Of a stretch of DNA of 64,000 bases, positions 32,964-43,030 are shown in pieces. Position 1 is the first letter of the stretch. Every line of letters starts with the position of its first letter. A program made the position numbers and the translations under genes. The notes beneath the pieces were generated by a model. That model saw only the letters and a list, made by a program, of their open reading frames with translations, made no database searches and had not been told where the DNA came from. The stretch spans positions 182,257-246,256 of the forward strand of contig JAKUCV010003170.1 of NCBI GenBank assembly GCA_028386065.3, written 5' to 3'. This stretch comes from Turnera subulata (Eukaryota > Streptophyta > Magnoliopsida > Malpighiales > Passifloraceae).

Positions 32964-33956
32964 TTAGAAAATAAAATCGGACTGGGCCATGAATAGCACC
33001 GGCCCAGACCAAGGCAGCAAGCCCGAAACACAGGCCCACGCCCAGGCCTGGCCCGACACCAGCCACAGCCTAACCAAGGTAAACGCGACCCGACCACAAG
33101 CGTCCGGGTCGAACGCGGGTCTGCTCATCTTGGATGAGCTCAACGGCGGCGGCATGGATCGAGGCAGGAGGAAGGCGAGGAGAGGCAAGGCAACCTCGGA
33201 CGAAGAGCGACGCGAGGGCGGCGGAAAGCTAGGCTCAGCGGCGCTGGAGCAGATGCAGGCGCGGAGGAAGACGGATCCGCGGGTCGGCCATCGGATCAAT
33301 GCCTCCTGGCAGCGCGTCAGGCGGCAGAAACGAGCGGGGGAGGCGGCGACGGATCGGCGACGGCACGGCGAACCTAATGGTGGCGGTGGTGAGTCGAGCT
33401 GCGGCGCCGGTCGTCTTCCCGTGAACAGTGACCGGGAGAGGGGAAGGTGATACACTGTTTCTTTTTTTTTCTTTTTTTTCTGTATTTTTCTTTTCTTTTT
33501 CTTTTTATTTTCTTCTCTCTTTTTTTCATTTTCTGTATTATTATTATTATTTTCCTTTTCCTCTCTTTTTTTTTCCTCCTTTTCTCTCCTTTTCTTTTTC
33601 TTCTCCTGCTTTCTTCCTCTTTATAACGTTGTGCACAGCAGTAAAGGTGGCGCCGCCTTGCATTATTGAGGCGGCTCAATAATGCAGGGTCGTGTCCAGA
33701 CCGGACAAGAAAATAACTGCATACCCCCTTGGTTATTTTCCGGTGTGATTTTTCTGAGGATTCCGGGACCCGAAAAATACCAACTTTGGTCCGTAAAATC
33801 CACGGAAAAATCCCGAGCGCAGGAAAAACCTCGGTTTTGAAAAACGATACCCGATCTACCTTGAATTAATTACCCAAGATTAATTCAAAGGTAAATCACT
33901 GTAAAAGGACTTTTACAGTCCGTTAAAAATACCAAATTTTTACCCGGGCTGTTACA
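32964..33956 (-). repeat. E4 right (5') LTR, partial
   Basis: Parallels 26104-26833 and continues without interruption past the E3 insertion point to the LTR end GGGCTGTTACA. It contains the promoter palindrome near 33657-33685. Confidence 0.78.
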
Positions 33957-34098
33957 TAAACGACGCGAACGGTATTGTGTGCCATATCCAATTTGTATGT
34001 TTCATGGTCGGATATTGTACACTTACTCCATTTTCGTTGAGGCAAACCAACAAAGCAAGCAAGCATACCTGTATAATGATATAGTGCGCGAGTGAAAG

Positions 34099-35508
34099 TA
34101 GGGGAGAGTATCCGGTCTATTTGGTTCGGTCAGCCTTATTTAGTTCGGTCTTCGGACAGACCGAATTTGTGGGGAGGGTGTTCGAACCCAATTTGACCGA
34201 AGACCGAATTGACCGAAATATTTCGGTCCGGACAACGGTCAGCCCGAATTGTTCGAATAACAAAAAAATAAAAGACCCAAAATCAAAAATGGAGAATCCA
34301 AATTGAAATTCCAAACTAAAGAGAAAAGACGAGAGACAGTAACCAAAACTAATAATTTATGCACTTCAAGCTTCCATTAAATGAATCAGCTAATGTGAGA
34401 AAAAATCCATGCTCCTTTGACTTCTAATTATTCCCATAACATACAAAACAACCAGCACAAGTAGCACAACCCAAGCTACTTAAGGTTGCGAAAAGCACCC
34501 AAAGACCCAAGTGACAATGAATTAAGCGAAATTATACCCTCTCGCATATTTCCAAAACCAAAAAACCTAGAGCTCTAATTTCGTTTCTAAGAAATGCCAA
34601 AGTAATAGAGAATACAAACATGAAACAAAGAAAATGAAAAGGCAGGACCCGAAAGAAGAAGATCCATCGAAGAAACCCAAAACTCGACTCCGTATTGACA
34701 ACACTTACCTCCTCCATAGCGAGACTTAGCTGGAAAAAGAAATAAAAAACCCCAATCCCTCTCTCTCTCTCTCTCTCTCTCTCGTCCTCTATCTATACCG
34801 TATTTTTCTCCTCTTCCCCTGATGACAGAGTTCTTCAACTGCCCTCTCCACTGCAAGCCCCCTCCTCCTCGCCGAATTGGAAATGAGAATATTTCAAGAT
34901 CCTCTTATCTTCAATTTCTTGTACGATGAGGACGCAGGCGACGACGGAGATGGCACTGTCGCGGAGGAACTGAGATGGCATTGTCGGAGTCACTGCTCAC
35001 CGAGTCACCATTGCAGACTTGCAGTAAAAAACTGGGGCCGTCGCTGCTTAATTGGGTGCGATTTCAATGTTAGCCTGTTGGGGATAGGAGAGAGAGTAGG
35101 AAATGGTAATTGGGGATTTTTTTTGTTAGTTAGGGTTAGAGGAGAGAGAGAGTTCGATCAACTGTGTGTGTGTGTGTTTTATTAGCTGCCTTAGGTCTTC
35201 TTTCTTTTAGTTCTTTTAATTTTTCCTCACAAAACGCTGAGTTTTAGTTACTTGTAGGGGTTGGCCGGTTAGTTGGGTTTGGTATGGTTGGATTGGGTTG
35301 GGGTTGTTTAAAACAATACAAAAAGACCGATTGGTTTTTCGGTCAGACCGGAATTCGCCCAGGTTGCCCAAACCAAAATAAAAAGCTTATCCGGTCCTGT
35401 CCGAACCAAACCAAAATTTTTAATTTGGTTCGGTCAATGTTCGAACCAAAAAAATTCCAGTCCGAACATCGGTCTTTTCGGTCAGTCTGGTCCAGCTGCT
35501 CACCCCTA
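34099..35508. mobile_element. H2: 1.4-kb non-autonomous hAT-type element
   Basis: Flanked by perfect 8-bp duplications AGTGAAAG (34091-34098 and 35509-35516). The ends are TAGGGGAGAG and the complement of TAGGGGTGAGCAG. The subterminal regions (34120-34260 and 35270-35500) are packed with TTCGGTC/GACCGAA motifs in both orientations, as in many plant hAT MITEs. The middle (34330-35200) is unrelated, with a (CT)n tract at 34758-34783; it could be captured host DNA. No transposase domain is seen. Confidence 0.72.
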
Positions 35509-35516
35509 AGTGAAAG

Positions 35517-36260
35517 TGTGCATATTCGGAAAAGTAAAACATTTGAGCTTGCGCCTTATCCACTTCAGATTGCCTACATACCCCCACGGTAGAGGGTTCA
35601 TAGCTCTTGTAGTTCATCCAACGAATATTTTTGAATTTTAACACTAGATATTGATCTATGATTGGCCCAAATTCCCATCAAACGAACTTGTAAATCCTAT
35701 GCAATAGCATCAAGACTTGGTTAACTCCAAAACATTCCATCAAGTGAAAATAATTTGGTCGACTTCACTAAGTGTAAAAATACTTCATTCAAAACAAAAT
35801 GCATTTGAGTAAACACATTTGGGCATTTCCGAAAGATGCAGATGCAACTTTTAAAATCTTATGTCACAACGTGAGGACTTGGTTTCCAAAGGATGTAGTT
35901 TTGAAATCTTATGCAACGTCATCGTGAAAAAATGATTCAAAATCTTATGCAACGCCACTAAAAATGCAGTTCTTAACTCTTTTGAGATCAACAACGTTCT
36001 TTAGAACATTTGATTCAAAATTTTATGCAACGACATCAAGAATGCAATTTTAAACTCTTAGTGTACGAAATGGTGTATATTGAATGGAAGAAGATGGCAC
36101 GCTCTAAGTACTTGAGCTATTTCAATGTGTGAAGATTTCTCTGGGACACAGGACTTTTGGGACAGTGACGCCCAAGGAGTTCCACCAGAATCTTGCTCCA
36201 GTAGCTTGGTGCCCTCCACAAACCAATGCTTCATACAGGGGAGGGGGTTGATCATGTTTG
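35517..36260. other. intergenic, degenerate repeats near 35690-36055
   Basis: Several diverged units around ATCTTATGCAACGnCATC (about 35693, 35861, 35908, 35943, 36022). No gene is supported. Confidence 0.4.
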
Positions 36261-36497
36261 GGTAGCGGGGTTGATGCTTGGGTAGCGGGTGTTGTGAGGG
36301 AAGGAAGAGGAAAAGTTGATTGATGGTACTGTGAGGAAGATAGGTGCAGACTCGCCTTTGGTTGCTGAAGTACTAGCTGTGAGGCATGCCATGGTTTGGG
36401 CGTTAAGTATGGGATGGAACAATGTTGTCTTTGAGAGCGCCGTGCCCGTAGCCTTGTCCCTTTTTGTAATGATATTGACTCCTTAAAAAAAGCCTTG

Positions 36498-36714
36498 TGT
36501 TGTGAATTAAATCGTTTTTATGGAAAGTTTTAGTGTAGAAAATGGTGAGGAAGAAGAGAGGAAGAAGAAGAAGAATGGGAGGGGGAACCGAGCCTTCCTT
36601 CTGCTCATACTTTAGTTATTATTCAATATAAATATAAATACATCAACAGTGTAGAGTTAGGTAGAATAGTATTTAGCACAGTGACAATCCACGTTTATAA
36701 TTTGTTTTATAACA
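36498..36714 (-). repeat. C1 3' LTR
   Basis: Begins TGTTGTGAATTAAATCG and ends TTTTATAACA; nearly identical to 42567-42780. Confidence 0.88.
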
Positions 36715-36726
36715 CTCCCCTTTGGA
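36715..36726 (-). other. C1 polypurine tract (complement)
   Basis: CTCCCCTTTGG abuts the LTR, reading CCAAAGGGGAG on the element strand. Confidence 0.65.
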
Positions 36727-36899
36727 TGTCACTGTGTATTGGGTAGAATACGATAAGTGGGGAACTGCCTCATTAAAAACCTTACTAAGAAAAACCCTGT
36801 GGGATAAAAACTTGGTGAAAGAAAAAAGAGTGCAGTGCGTATTCTACTCCCCCTCATTTTGGCCTCTCTCGATTTCTTGTTGTCGTTGTATGCTAATAA

Positions 36900-38650
36900 T
36901 CCTCTTGTCAACTTCTGGGGATGTGTGCCTTGTCTGATCACTTTTGATACATCATTACTCCAACTGGACAATGTGGGTAGCTTTATCTTTATAATTTTAT
37001 TATTGGAGCATCTGCCTTGCTATCATCTTGAGTATGCAGCATCTTCGGATGTAGTCAAGCACGGTCTTGACTAGTCCGTGTATAATGATAATTTCTGCAT
37101 CATTGGTAGTGTTTTGTGCTTCACCTGATACTTCTGGTATCTGCAAGCCAAACTATATTTTCTTTGGGTTGTAATGTCATATCTTATTATATCCCAAAAA
37201 ATAAAAGCATAGCCATATCTTGCCAATAGGCTTATGGCAGAAGCTGCGGGCTTCATGTTACGAGTTCTTTAACATGGTACTCCAGGACTAATAATTACAA
37301 ATTTGGTTTAAACCATATAAATGTCAATTTAGATTGATATTGTATATTCCCGGGAATTAGTTGCTTCAGGCAACTTGAATCCTTCAGGGATTCTCATGCA
37401 TATGTTATAACCTATGGATCCATAAAATAGGCTGTAACTGCATCCATTTAGATACATTTCTAGTATATTGCCAGACTTACCAAATAATTACATCCACCAC
37501 AGGGGAGCATATCTCCTCATAATGAATACCTGGTCGTTTGGGTAAAACTTTGTGCCATAAACCGTGCTTTATATCTCATTATTTATTTCTTTCCGCACAA
37601 ATACCCTTTTATGACCAATTGAATTTTACACCTTCTTGTGTACGGACTACAGGTTCGGAAAATTTCTCGCTTCTCAAGCGAGTCCAAAACAGCCTTAAAC
37701 ATATTTCTTTATTTTGGCCAATCATACTGCGCCTACATTCGCCAATGTAGGTTCATGATCCTTATTTCATTTAGCGCTATATTATAAATAAAACAAGTAT
37801 TCCGTCAACAGTTATTTTCACGTCGGTTCCTTCTCATTCCTGACACTGTGATTGAGATCTCATCTTTTTCAATTTATTTCAGGTACCTGAGTTACTTTTG
37901 GAACTTTATCAATTGTTTCAGGGACCTCTTCTGGAGGATTTTCCTCTTCTTGAGGACATTTAATTCGGACCTCTACTGGAGGTCTCATCTCTTTGGGGCC
38001 ATCTTATATCTTTGCTCGTTTTTCTCTATCGAGAATTTTGTTTTCTTATGGAACCGAGCATATTCTACGCTTCTGGCGTAATTTAGATTCATTTGCATAC
38101 TTTGGGAACAGGAGCATTTGCAGCTGGTACTTGGTCACATTTTTTAAATAAATATGTCTGGCAAATGACTTACTAATCTTTTGCAAATGAATCATCTTTC
38201 GAACTTCAGGTTCATACTAATTTATTCGAGGATCAAAACTAGGTATTGATAAATCATTTCAATAATCTCTTGATCCAGCTGCTTATTTTCTCCCCCTGAT
38301 GTTGGGTAAACTCTTTCACCAAATTAACAATAAACAAATCTCCAATCATTAATCAATGGTTTCAATTACTTTGTAATTGATGGAGATTTTTATACCCAAC
38401 ATCTATTCCCAACCTTCTTTAAGGACCAATTTTACTATGCTGTGGTGGAGCATTATATACTGTATAACCAATGGTCTGAAGATGGGTGTTACTAGTGACC
38501 ATGAACCAATTAAATGGGGAGACCTTTTGTTTGGCTTGATGCACATAAGTGTTGCTGCATGTAAAATACAATTTTCTCAAATAGTCATATTTCATCAATG
38601 GTCCTGCAATCAATTGTCAATATTCCCCCAGATCTGTTTGGGTTTATTTC
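36900..38650 (-). pseudogene. copia pol remnant (integrase, RT; multiple stops and frameshifts)
   Basis: Read on the minus strand. The integrase C-terminal region is at 38419-38613 (with HLQTIGYTVYNAPPQHSKIGP, matching the copia pattern HL(R)IFGC.VYV.IAPPQR.KMGP). The RT start is at about 37545-37720 (SLEKREIF ... RYKARFMAQ), RT continues near 37490-37550 (LPKRPGIHYEEICSPVVD), and IPEGFKLPEATNS is at about 37355-37395. The RNase H end is badly decayed. The fragments are in proper pol order but in different frames, so the gene is dead. Confidence 0.7.
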
Positions 38651-39054
38651 CAATGATATACATTATCCATTGAAGAAATATACCAGCATTATTTAGACAT
38701 ATAGTCTAATAACATAATTAGGGATATGTACCCGCAAGTGGCTTAATCATTAAAACAAGTGCTCACAATGCCAACTTGCATCACACAATGGACCATCTAG
38801 TCGATGCATCATAAAAATTACCTAGATGGTCAACATAGCGGATTTATCAGCCACGTTCATATCCCAGAATTAATCCCAAACTTGCTGGTCTAGGCCAATC
38901 TCATCTTAGGAAGGCCGTATTATTAATTTCGCAGCAAACAAATACATGGAAAATCATTGATTGTAAAAACTTCTGGTTTTTCAATGAATGACCAAATAAA
39001 TTTTGTGCATCATTATTGACCCGGGATGGCCCAACCGGTCAAACCAAACAATAT

Positions 39055-39365
39055 GTCCATGTACCAACTTCAAGTTGGTGCAAGCTTCAGGCTGCTATAT
39101 ATATATATGCCAGCTTCAGGCTGGATATGATGACTTAGGAAGATTATTTACCAGCTTCTGGCTGGGACATACTAGCTATAAATTACATATTTATCAGCCA
39201 ACTTCTAGTTGGTCTCAGCTCCAGGCTGTATAAAATTGTGTATTTAAATACTTAAAATTTCTAGCTTCAGCCTAGAGCATTTCAGCTTCTGGCTGGATAT
39301 GTTAAGTTTCAATTACTCAACTGCTAGCTTCAGGCTGCAATATATGTGCCAATTTTAGGCTTATT
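39055..39365. repeat. array of TTCNG-loop mini-palindromes (C1)
   Basis: Units with CCAAC/CCAGC/CAGC/CTAG left arms, loop TTCAA, TTCAG, TTCTG or TTCTA, and the matching right arms (for example CCAGCTTCTGGCTGG and CCAACTTCTAGTTGG). Related units occur singly at 37355-37400, 37930-37985 and 41070-41230. Confidence 0.65.
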
Positions 39366-39570
39366 TCTGCCACTCATGTCGAAAAGATCAGAATTATTGT
39401 GCAATAATTAATGTAGTGACAAACATTTCCAAAAGCAAATCCTCGAGGATTGGAAAGCTTTGGAATTTTCTGAAAAATAATGCAAATTACCGAGAAATCT
39501 TTTGGATCTTTTCGGAGATAGAAAGAGGGTCCATATATGAAAACTGTCACCTAGCTGTCTAAGCTCAGGC

Positions 39571-39580
39571 TATAAGAAAG
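39571..39580 (+). promoter_or_regulatory. putative TATA box of the C1 ORF-B copy
   Basis: TATAAGAAAG, 61 nt upstream of the ATG at 39632. The spacing differs from that in E1-E3. Confidence 0.4.
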
Positions 39581-39631
39581 GGAGGGAGATATGTGATCGA
39601 AACATTCAGAAAAACATTAACAAGATAAAAC

Positions 39632-40324
39632 ATGCCTTCCCCCTTTACCGTTTTCTTTGTTGAGGGTGCCAATCTAGGAAGGAGGAATAGACTAGCCTAT
39701 AGCATGGTGAATGAGCAGCAAGAGGAACTGCCGAGTGAACTCGCAAGAATTCCTCGTTTAGTTTTTGTTGACGAGCTTTACTCATCTAAGTTCTTTGTGA
39801 CTCCTATGGAAGAGACTTTCTTTCTAGAGGACCAAAGCAATCTAAGGGCTTCCTTTTATGGTTCGGCAAACTCTATTATGTTTCTCATATCTGATAGAAT
39901 GCAGGAATTCCAGCTAGAGCCTACATGTCAAATTCTAAATCAGAGCAGCTATTATCAGGTTTCTATGATGGCTCGGAGTATCCCGAGGGTTTCTGGGTTA
40001 CCACCTACATAGCCTAAGGTGCCTAAGGTACGACTTCTACTATGGAATTGCAGGGGTGTAGCAAGAAGGTCCCAAGATTTTGTGCGTACCTTAAGGGATC
40101 TGAAGAATCAGTACAAGCCCAACATGGTACTGATTACTGAGACTTTGTGGCAAGCAGGAGAAAATCATGGTGTAATCCCACTCCGTTTTCCTGCAACGAA
40201 TCGGTTTGAGATACCTGAAAAAAATAATATGGGTGGCATGTGGTTCTCTTAGAACGACAGCGTTAGGGTCAACATTAATGGTGAGGCTCAGAGTTTCAGG
40301 ATTAATGTTGAGCCCAACAGATAG
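39632..40324 (+). pseudogene. ORF-B copy in C1, two in-frame stops
   Basis: Same protein as ORF-B of E2/E3, starting MPSPFTVFFVEGANLGRRN and ending INVEPNR-stop, with no indels obvious. Two codons that are Trp in the other copies are TAG here (the PTWPK and WFSWND positions, at about 40010 and 40250), both G-to-A transitions. The AP-endonuclease-like LLLWNCRG, MVLITET and GGMWFS motifs are kept. It is clearly the most diverged of the four copies and is antisense to C1, just as the others are antisense to E elements. Confidence 0.78.
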
Positions 40325-40547
40325 ATTACTGTTTAAACATATGTATGAGAACCATTCTTCTTTGAATGTTCTCCAGTTTATAGATCCATTATGCAATAAT
40401 AATATGCATGTTTACTTTGAGCCTTTTGCATTTATTATCTCATTTACGCCCACAGGCACAAATAATTATACTGTCTTATTCGCTTCAGGGAATAGATTAG
40501 AGTCAATTCATTGGGATCCATAATAATTCATTTTATTACTGGGGGTG

Positions 40548-40877
40548 TCTGTACTCTTCAACAGTATATGCTCTTCCAGAGCGTAAATATATGATCTTCT
40601 AGATCATATTAAAACATGCGTTCTTCAGGAACATATTCGGATTTATGCTCTTCTGGAGCGTGTTAATCTTTTTCTCATTTCAAGATATCATAATATGTTA
40701 TATTGACATCCATCTGTACTCTTCAAGAGTATATGCTCTTCTAGAGCGTAAATATATGATCTTCTAGATCATATTAAAACATTCGTTCTTCAGGAACATA
40801 TTCAGATTTATGCTCTTCTGGAGCGTGTTAATCTTTTTCTCATTTCAAGATATCATAATATGTTATATTGACATCCA
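40548..40877. repeat. 165-bp tandem duplication rich in mini-palindromes
   Basis: Two units (40548-40712, 40713-40877) with few differences. Each contains TACTCTTC-AA-AGTA-like, GCTCTTCNRGAGC, GATCTTCTAGATC, GTTCTTCAGGAAC and GCTCTTCTGGAGC palindromes. Confidence 0.8.
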
Positions 40878-41739
40878 CACCTATAATTCTCCCCCTGTAG
40901 ATGTCAATTTTGCATTGTCTTCGAGACTAATGCTTGAGGCATTATTCTAGAAACAATTATAAAGTACTGAGAAGTAAATAAAATAAATTGCAATGCGTAA
41001 TAATTTAAACTGAACATAAAATAAATTGAATATAAAATGAATTGCTTCTTCAGGGTAAGCAAGTATAATATCCACCTTCTGGTGGTCATATAATTTCCAT
41101 CTTCTGGTGGTAATAGTTTTTATTTTCGATTTTTCTTTGAAGGATCTTCAGGATCTTTTGAACGGCAAGACTTTCAGTCTTCGTTGTATTTTCTTTTATT
41201 GAGTCTGCTGGACTCTTATTTTTAATCTTCCAGACTATTATCATATAAATGCATTTTAGCATTTAATGCCCATGATAAATTTCTTCCGGAAATTTTGCGG
41301 GCCTCAAATTCAAGTAACATAATCAAAAGACTTAATTAAAATATATAAATATGGGTCTTTTATTAATTAGCCCAATGAAGAATTAAATAACCGAAAAATT
41401 AAAAGCAATGGGCCTTACATAAATTAGCCTAATTTTAAATGACTTAAAATTAAATGCAATGGGCTTTTTATAAATTAGCCCAATAAAAATTAAACTATCG
41501 CAAAGTAAATGCGATGGGCCTTATACGAGCCCAATAAAATCATAAAGAAATTAAAACGAGAAATTAAATACAATGCGCCTAATATGAGCCCAAGCTTAAT
41601 GTAAATGAAAAACAATAAAATAAATACAATAGCCTTCCGGGCTTGCCGAGAAAAATCCAAGGTATCGGATTCCGGCCAAACACTTCTGGGCTTGCCGGGA
41701 AAATCCCGAGATGCTAAATTTCGGCAATATAAATTCTTT

Positions 41740-42490
41740 TTTTTAAAAAAATTTCGGACTGGGCCAAGTCCAAGCCCCAAAAGACCAGGCCAAGGCGGGC
41801 CCAAAGACAGGCCCAGGCCAGGCTGACCAGCAGCAGGCCTGCGCGCTAGGCCCAGCAAGACCAGCCCAATGCTTCAGCCCAGGCCCGCGCAACAGCCCAC
41901 CACAACCAACCCAGACCAGTGCGAGGCCCGCCCAGACGCATAGGGTCAACCCGACCCGTCCTCAACCCATTCGGGTCATGGCTCACCTCTGCTGCAGGTG
42001 GCACGACGGCGCGAGGAGGGAGACGAAGCGGGACGCGGGCGACGGTCGGCGTGCGAGGAGCAGCGGCGACGGGATGAGAGGCGGCAGCTGCAGGCGCGAA
42101 GAGGAGGGGCAACAGCGGGTTGGTGTCGGGTACGGGGAGGTCGCAGTCGCTTCCGACCGTGTCTCCTCGGCGCGGCCGCGCTGCAAGCAGAGCTGGGCTG
42201 CGTCGGGAGAGCGGCGACAGGTGCGCGGCGGGCCAAGCATCGTCCGGTGGCTGCTGCGTCGCAGATAGGAGGTGGATCCGACGGAGGCAGACCCGTTTAG
42301 GTGACTTGGGTTGCCGGGCTGCCGTCGGGTCTTCCTCTCCTGGCGGCGGGAGGGAGCGGGGAAGACGGCGGCGAGATGGCGACGGCGAGAGGAAGACGAT
42401 GGTGTGGGCGGTGGCATGCACAGTGGCGTGGAACGCGCGGCGATGAACAGTGACCTGGGGTAGAAGGTGACAGGTTCTTTCTCATTTCTG
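41740..42490 (-). repeat. GC-rich block resembling E-family LTR sequence inside C1
   Basis: GGACTGGGCCAAG followed by many GGCCCA motifs, then GGGTCAACCCGACCCG, CTCACCTC and finally GAACAGTGACC before a T-rich stretch. The order matches the GC-rich part of minus-oriented LTRs in E2, E4 and E5. Open frames here are compositional artefacts. Confidence 0.5.
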
Positions 42491-42553
42491 GGTTCTTTTT
42501 TTTTCTTCATTTTTCATTGCGAAACGAAGCTCAAAAACGGGTAGAAGCAAATT

Positions 42554-42565
42554 CGTGCTGATAAT
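42554..42565 (-). other. C1 primer binding site (complement)
   Basis: Element strand reads ATTATCAGCACG next to the 5' LTR, a site I recall from several plant copia families. Confidence 0.55.
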
Positions 42566-42566
42566 G

Positions 42567-42780
42567 TGTTGTGAATTAAATCGTTTTTATGGAAAATTTT
42601 AGTGTAGAAAATGGTGAGGAAGAAGAGAGGAAGAAGAAGAAGAATGGGAGGGGAACCGAGCCTTCCTTCTGCTCATACTTCAGTTATTATTCAACATAAA
42701 TATAAATACACCAACAGAGTAGAGTTAGGTAGAATAGTATTTAGCACAGTAACAATCCGTTTATAATTTGTTTTATAACA
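42567..42780 (-). repeat. C1 5' LTR
   Basis: Partner of 36498-36714. The differences are mostly transitions and 1-2 nt indels. Confidence 0.88.
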
Positions 42781-43030
42781 CCTTGTTTTCTATCTGTATT
42801 TTGACGCATGTTTGTAGAGCAGCCAACCGTGCAGCTCACGGGAGTGTGAAGGCTGCTGCCTCTAGCCGTCTTGGCCCTTGCCGGCTTTCTTCCCCACCCG
42901 CTGGATTCATGCGAATTTTGTTAGAAGATGTATCTTCTACTGATGTGTAAAGACTTACCTGATGTAGTTATTTTAGTAATGGAATGGGGATGGTTTTATG
43001 TGCTCATAGAAATTAAAAAAAAAAAAAAGA

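Larger units (their letters stand above)
24155..33956 (-). mobile_element. E4: minus-strand long-LTR element invaded by E3
   Basis: The outer ends are both in minus orientation (TGAAACACCCCGAC at 24155; GGGCTGTTACA ending 33956) and are flanked by perfect TAAAC duplications (24150-24154, 33957-33961), so they derive from one insertion. The left LTR is kept as 24155-26833 and part of the right LTR as 32964-33956. Because 26104-26833 and 32971-33725 are homologous, they represent two LTRs and not the halves of one. E4's interior is gone; the space holds the plus-oriented E3. Confidence 0.75.
36498..42780 (-). mobile_element. C1: decayed Ty1/copia element carrying an antisense ORF-B
   Basis: LTRs 36498-36714 (217 bp) and 42567-42780 (214 bp) run TG to CA and differ at only a few positions. 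Flanks are perfect CCTTG duplications (36493-36497, 42781-42785). On the minus strand there is a PBS, decayed copia pol with integrase and RT, and a PPT. About 3.9 kb between the PBS and integrase has no recognisable gag; it holds ORF-B in the opposite sense, micro-palindrome arrays, a 165-bp tandem duplication and a GC-rich block like the E-family LTRs. It is a mosaic. Confidence 0.8.
36270..42950 (+). pseudogene. LINE/RVT_3-type RNase H remnant split by C1
   Basis: The left part (36270-36497) reads, after one frameshift, IGADSPLVAEVLAVRHAMVW and then NNVVFES, the RNase H pattern common in plant non-LTR retrotransposons (E..A...A; v.ES, where a later Asp is expected but Ala is seen). The right part (42781-42950) continues with VCRAANRAAHGSVKAAA and ends SSTDV-stop, followed by a poly-A tract near 43015-43030 that suggests a LINE 3' end. 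C1 (36498-42780) lies between, flanked by CCTTG duplications. Confidence 0.6.

Noticed and set aside
34877..35185. 102-aa plus-strand ORF within H2
   Set aside because: No recognisable domain; ends in a (TG)n tract; possibly captured DNA but not supportable as a gene.
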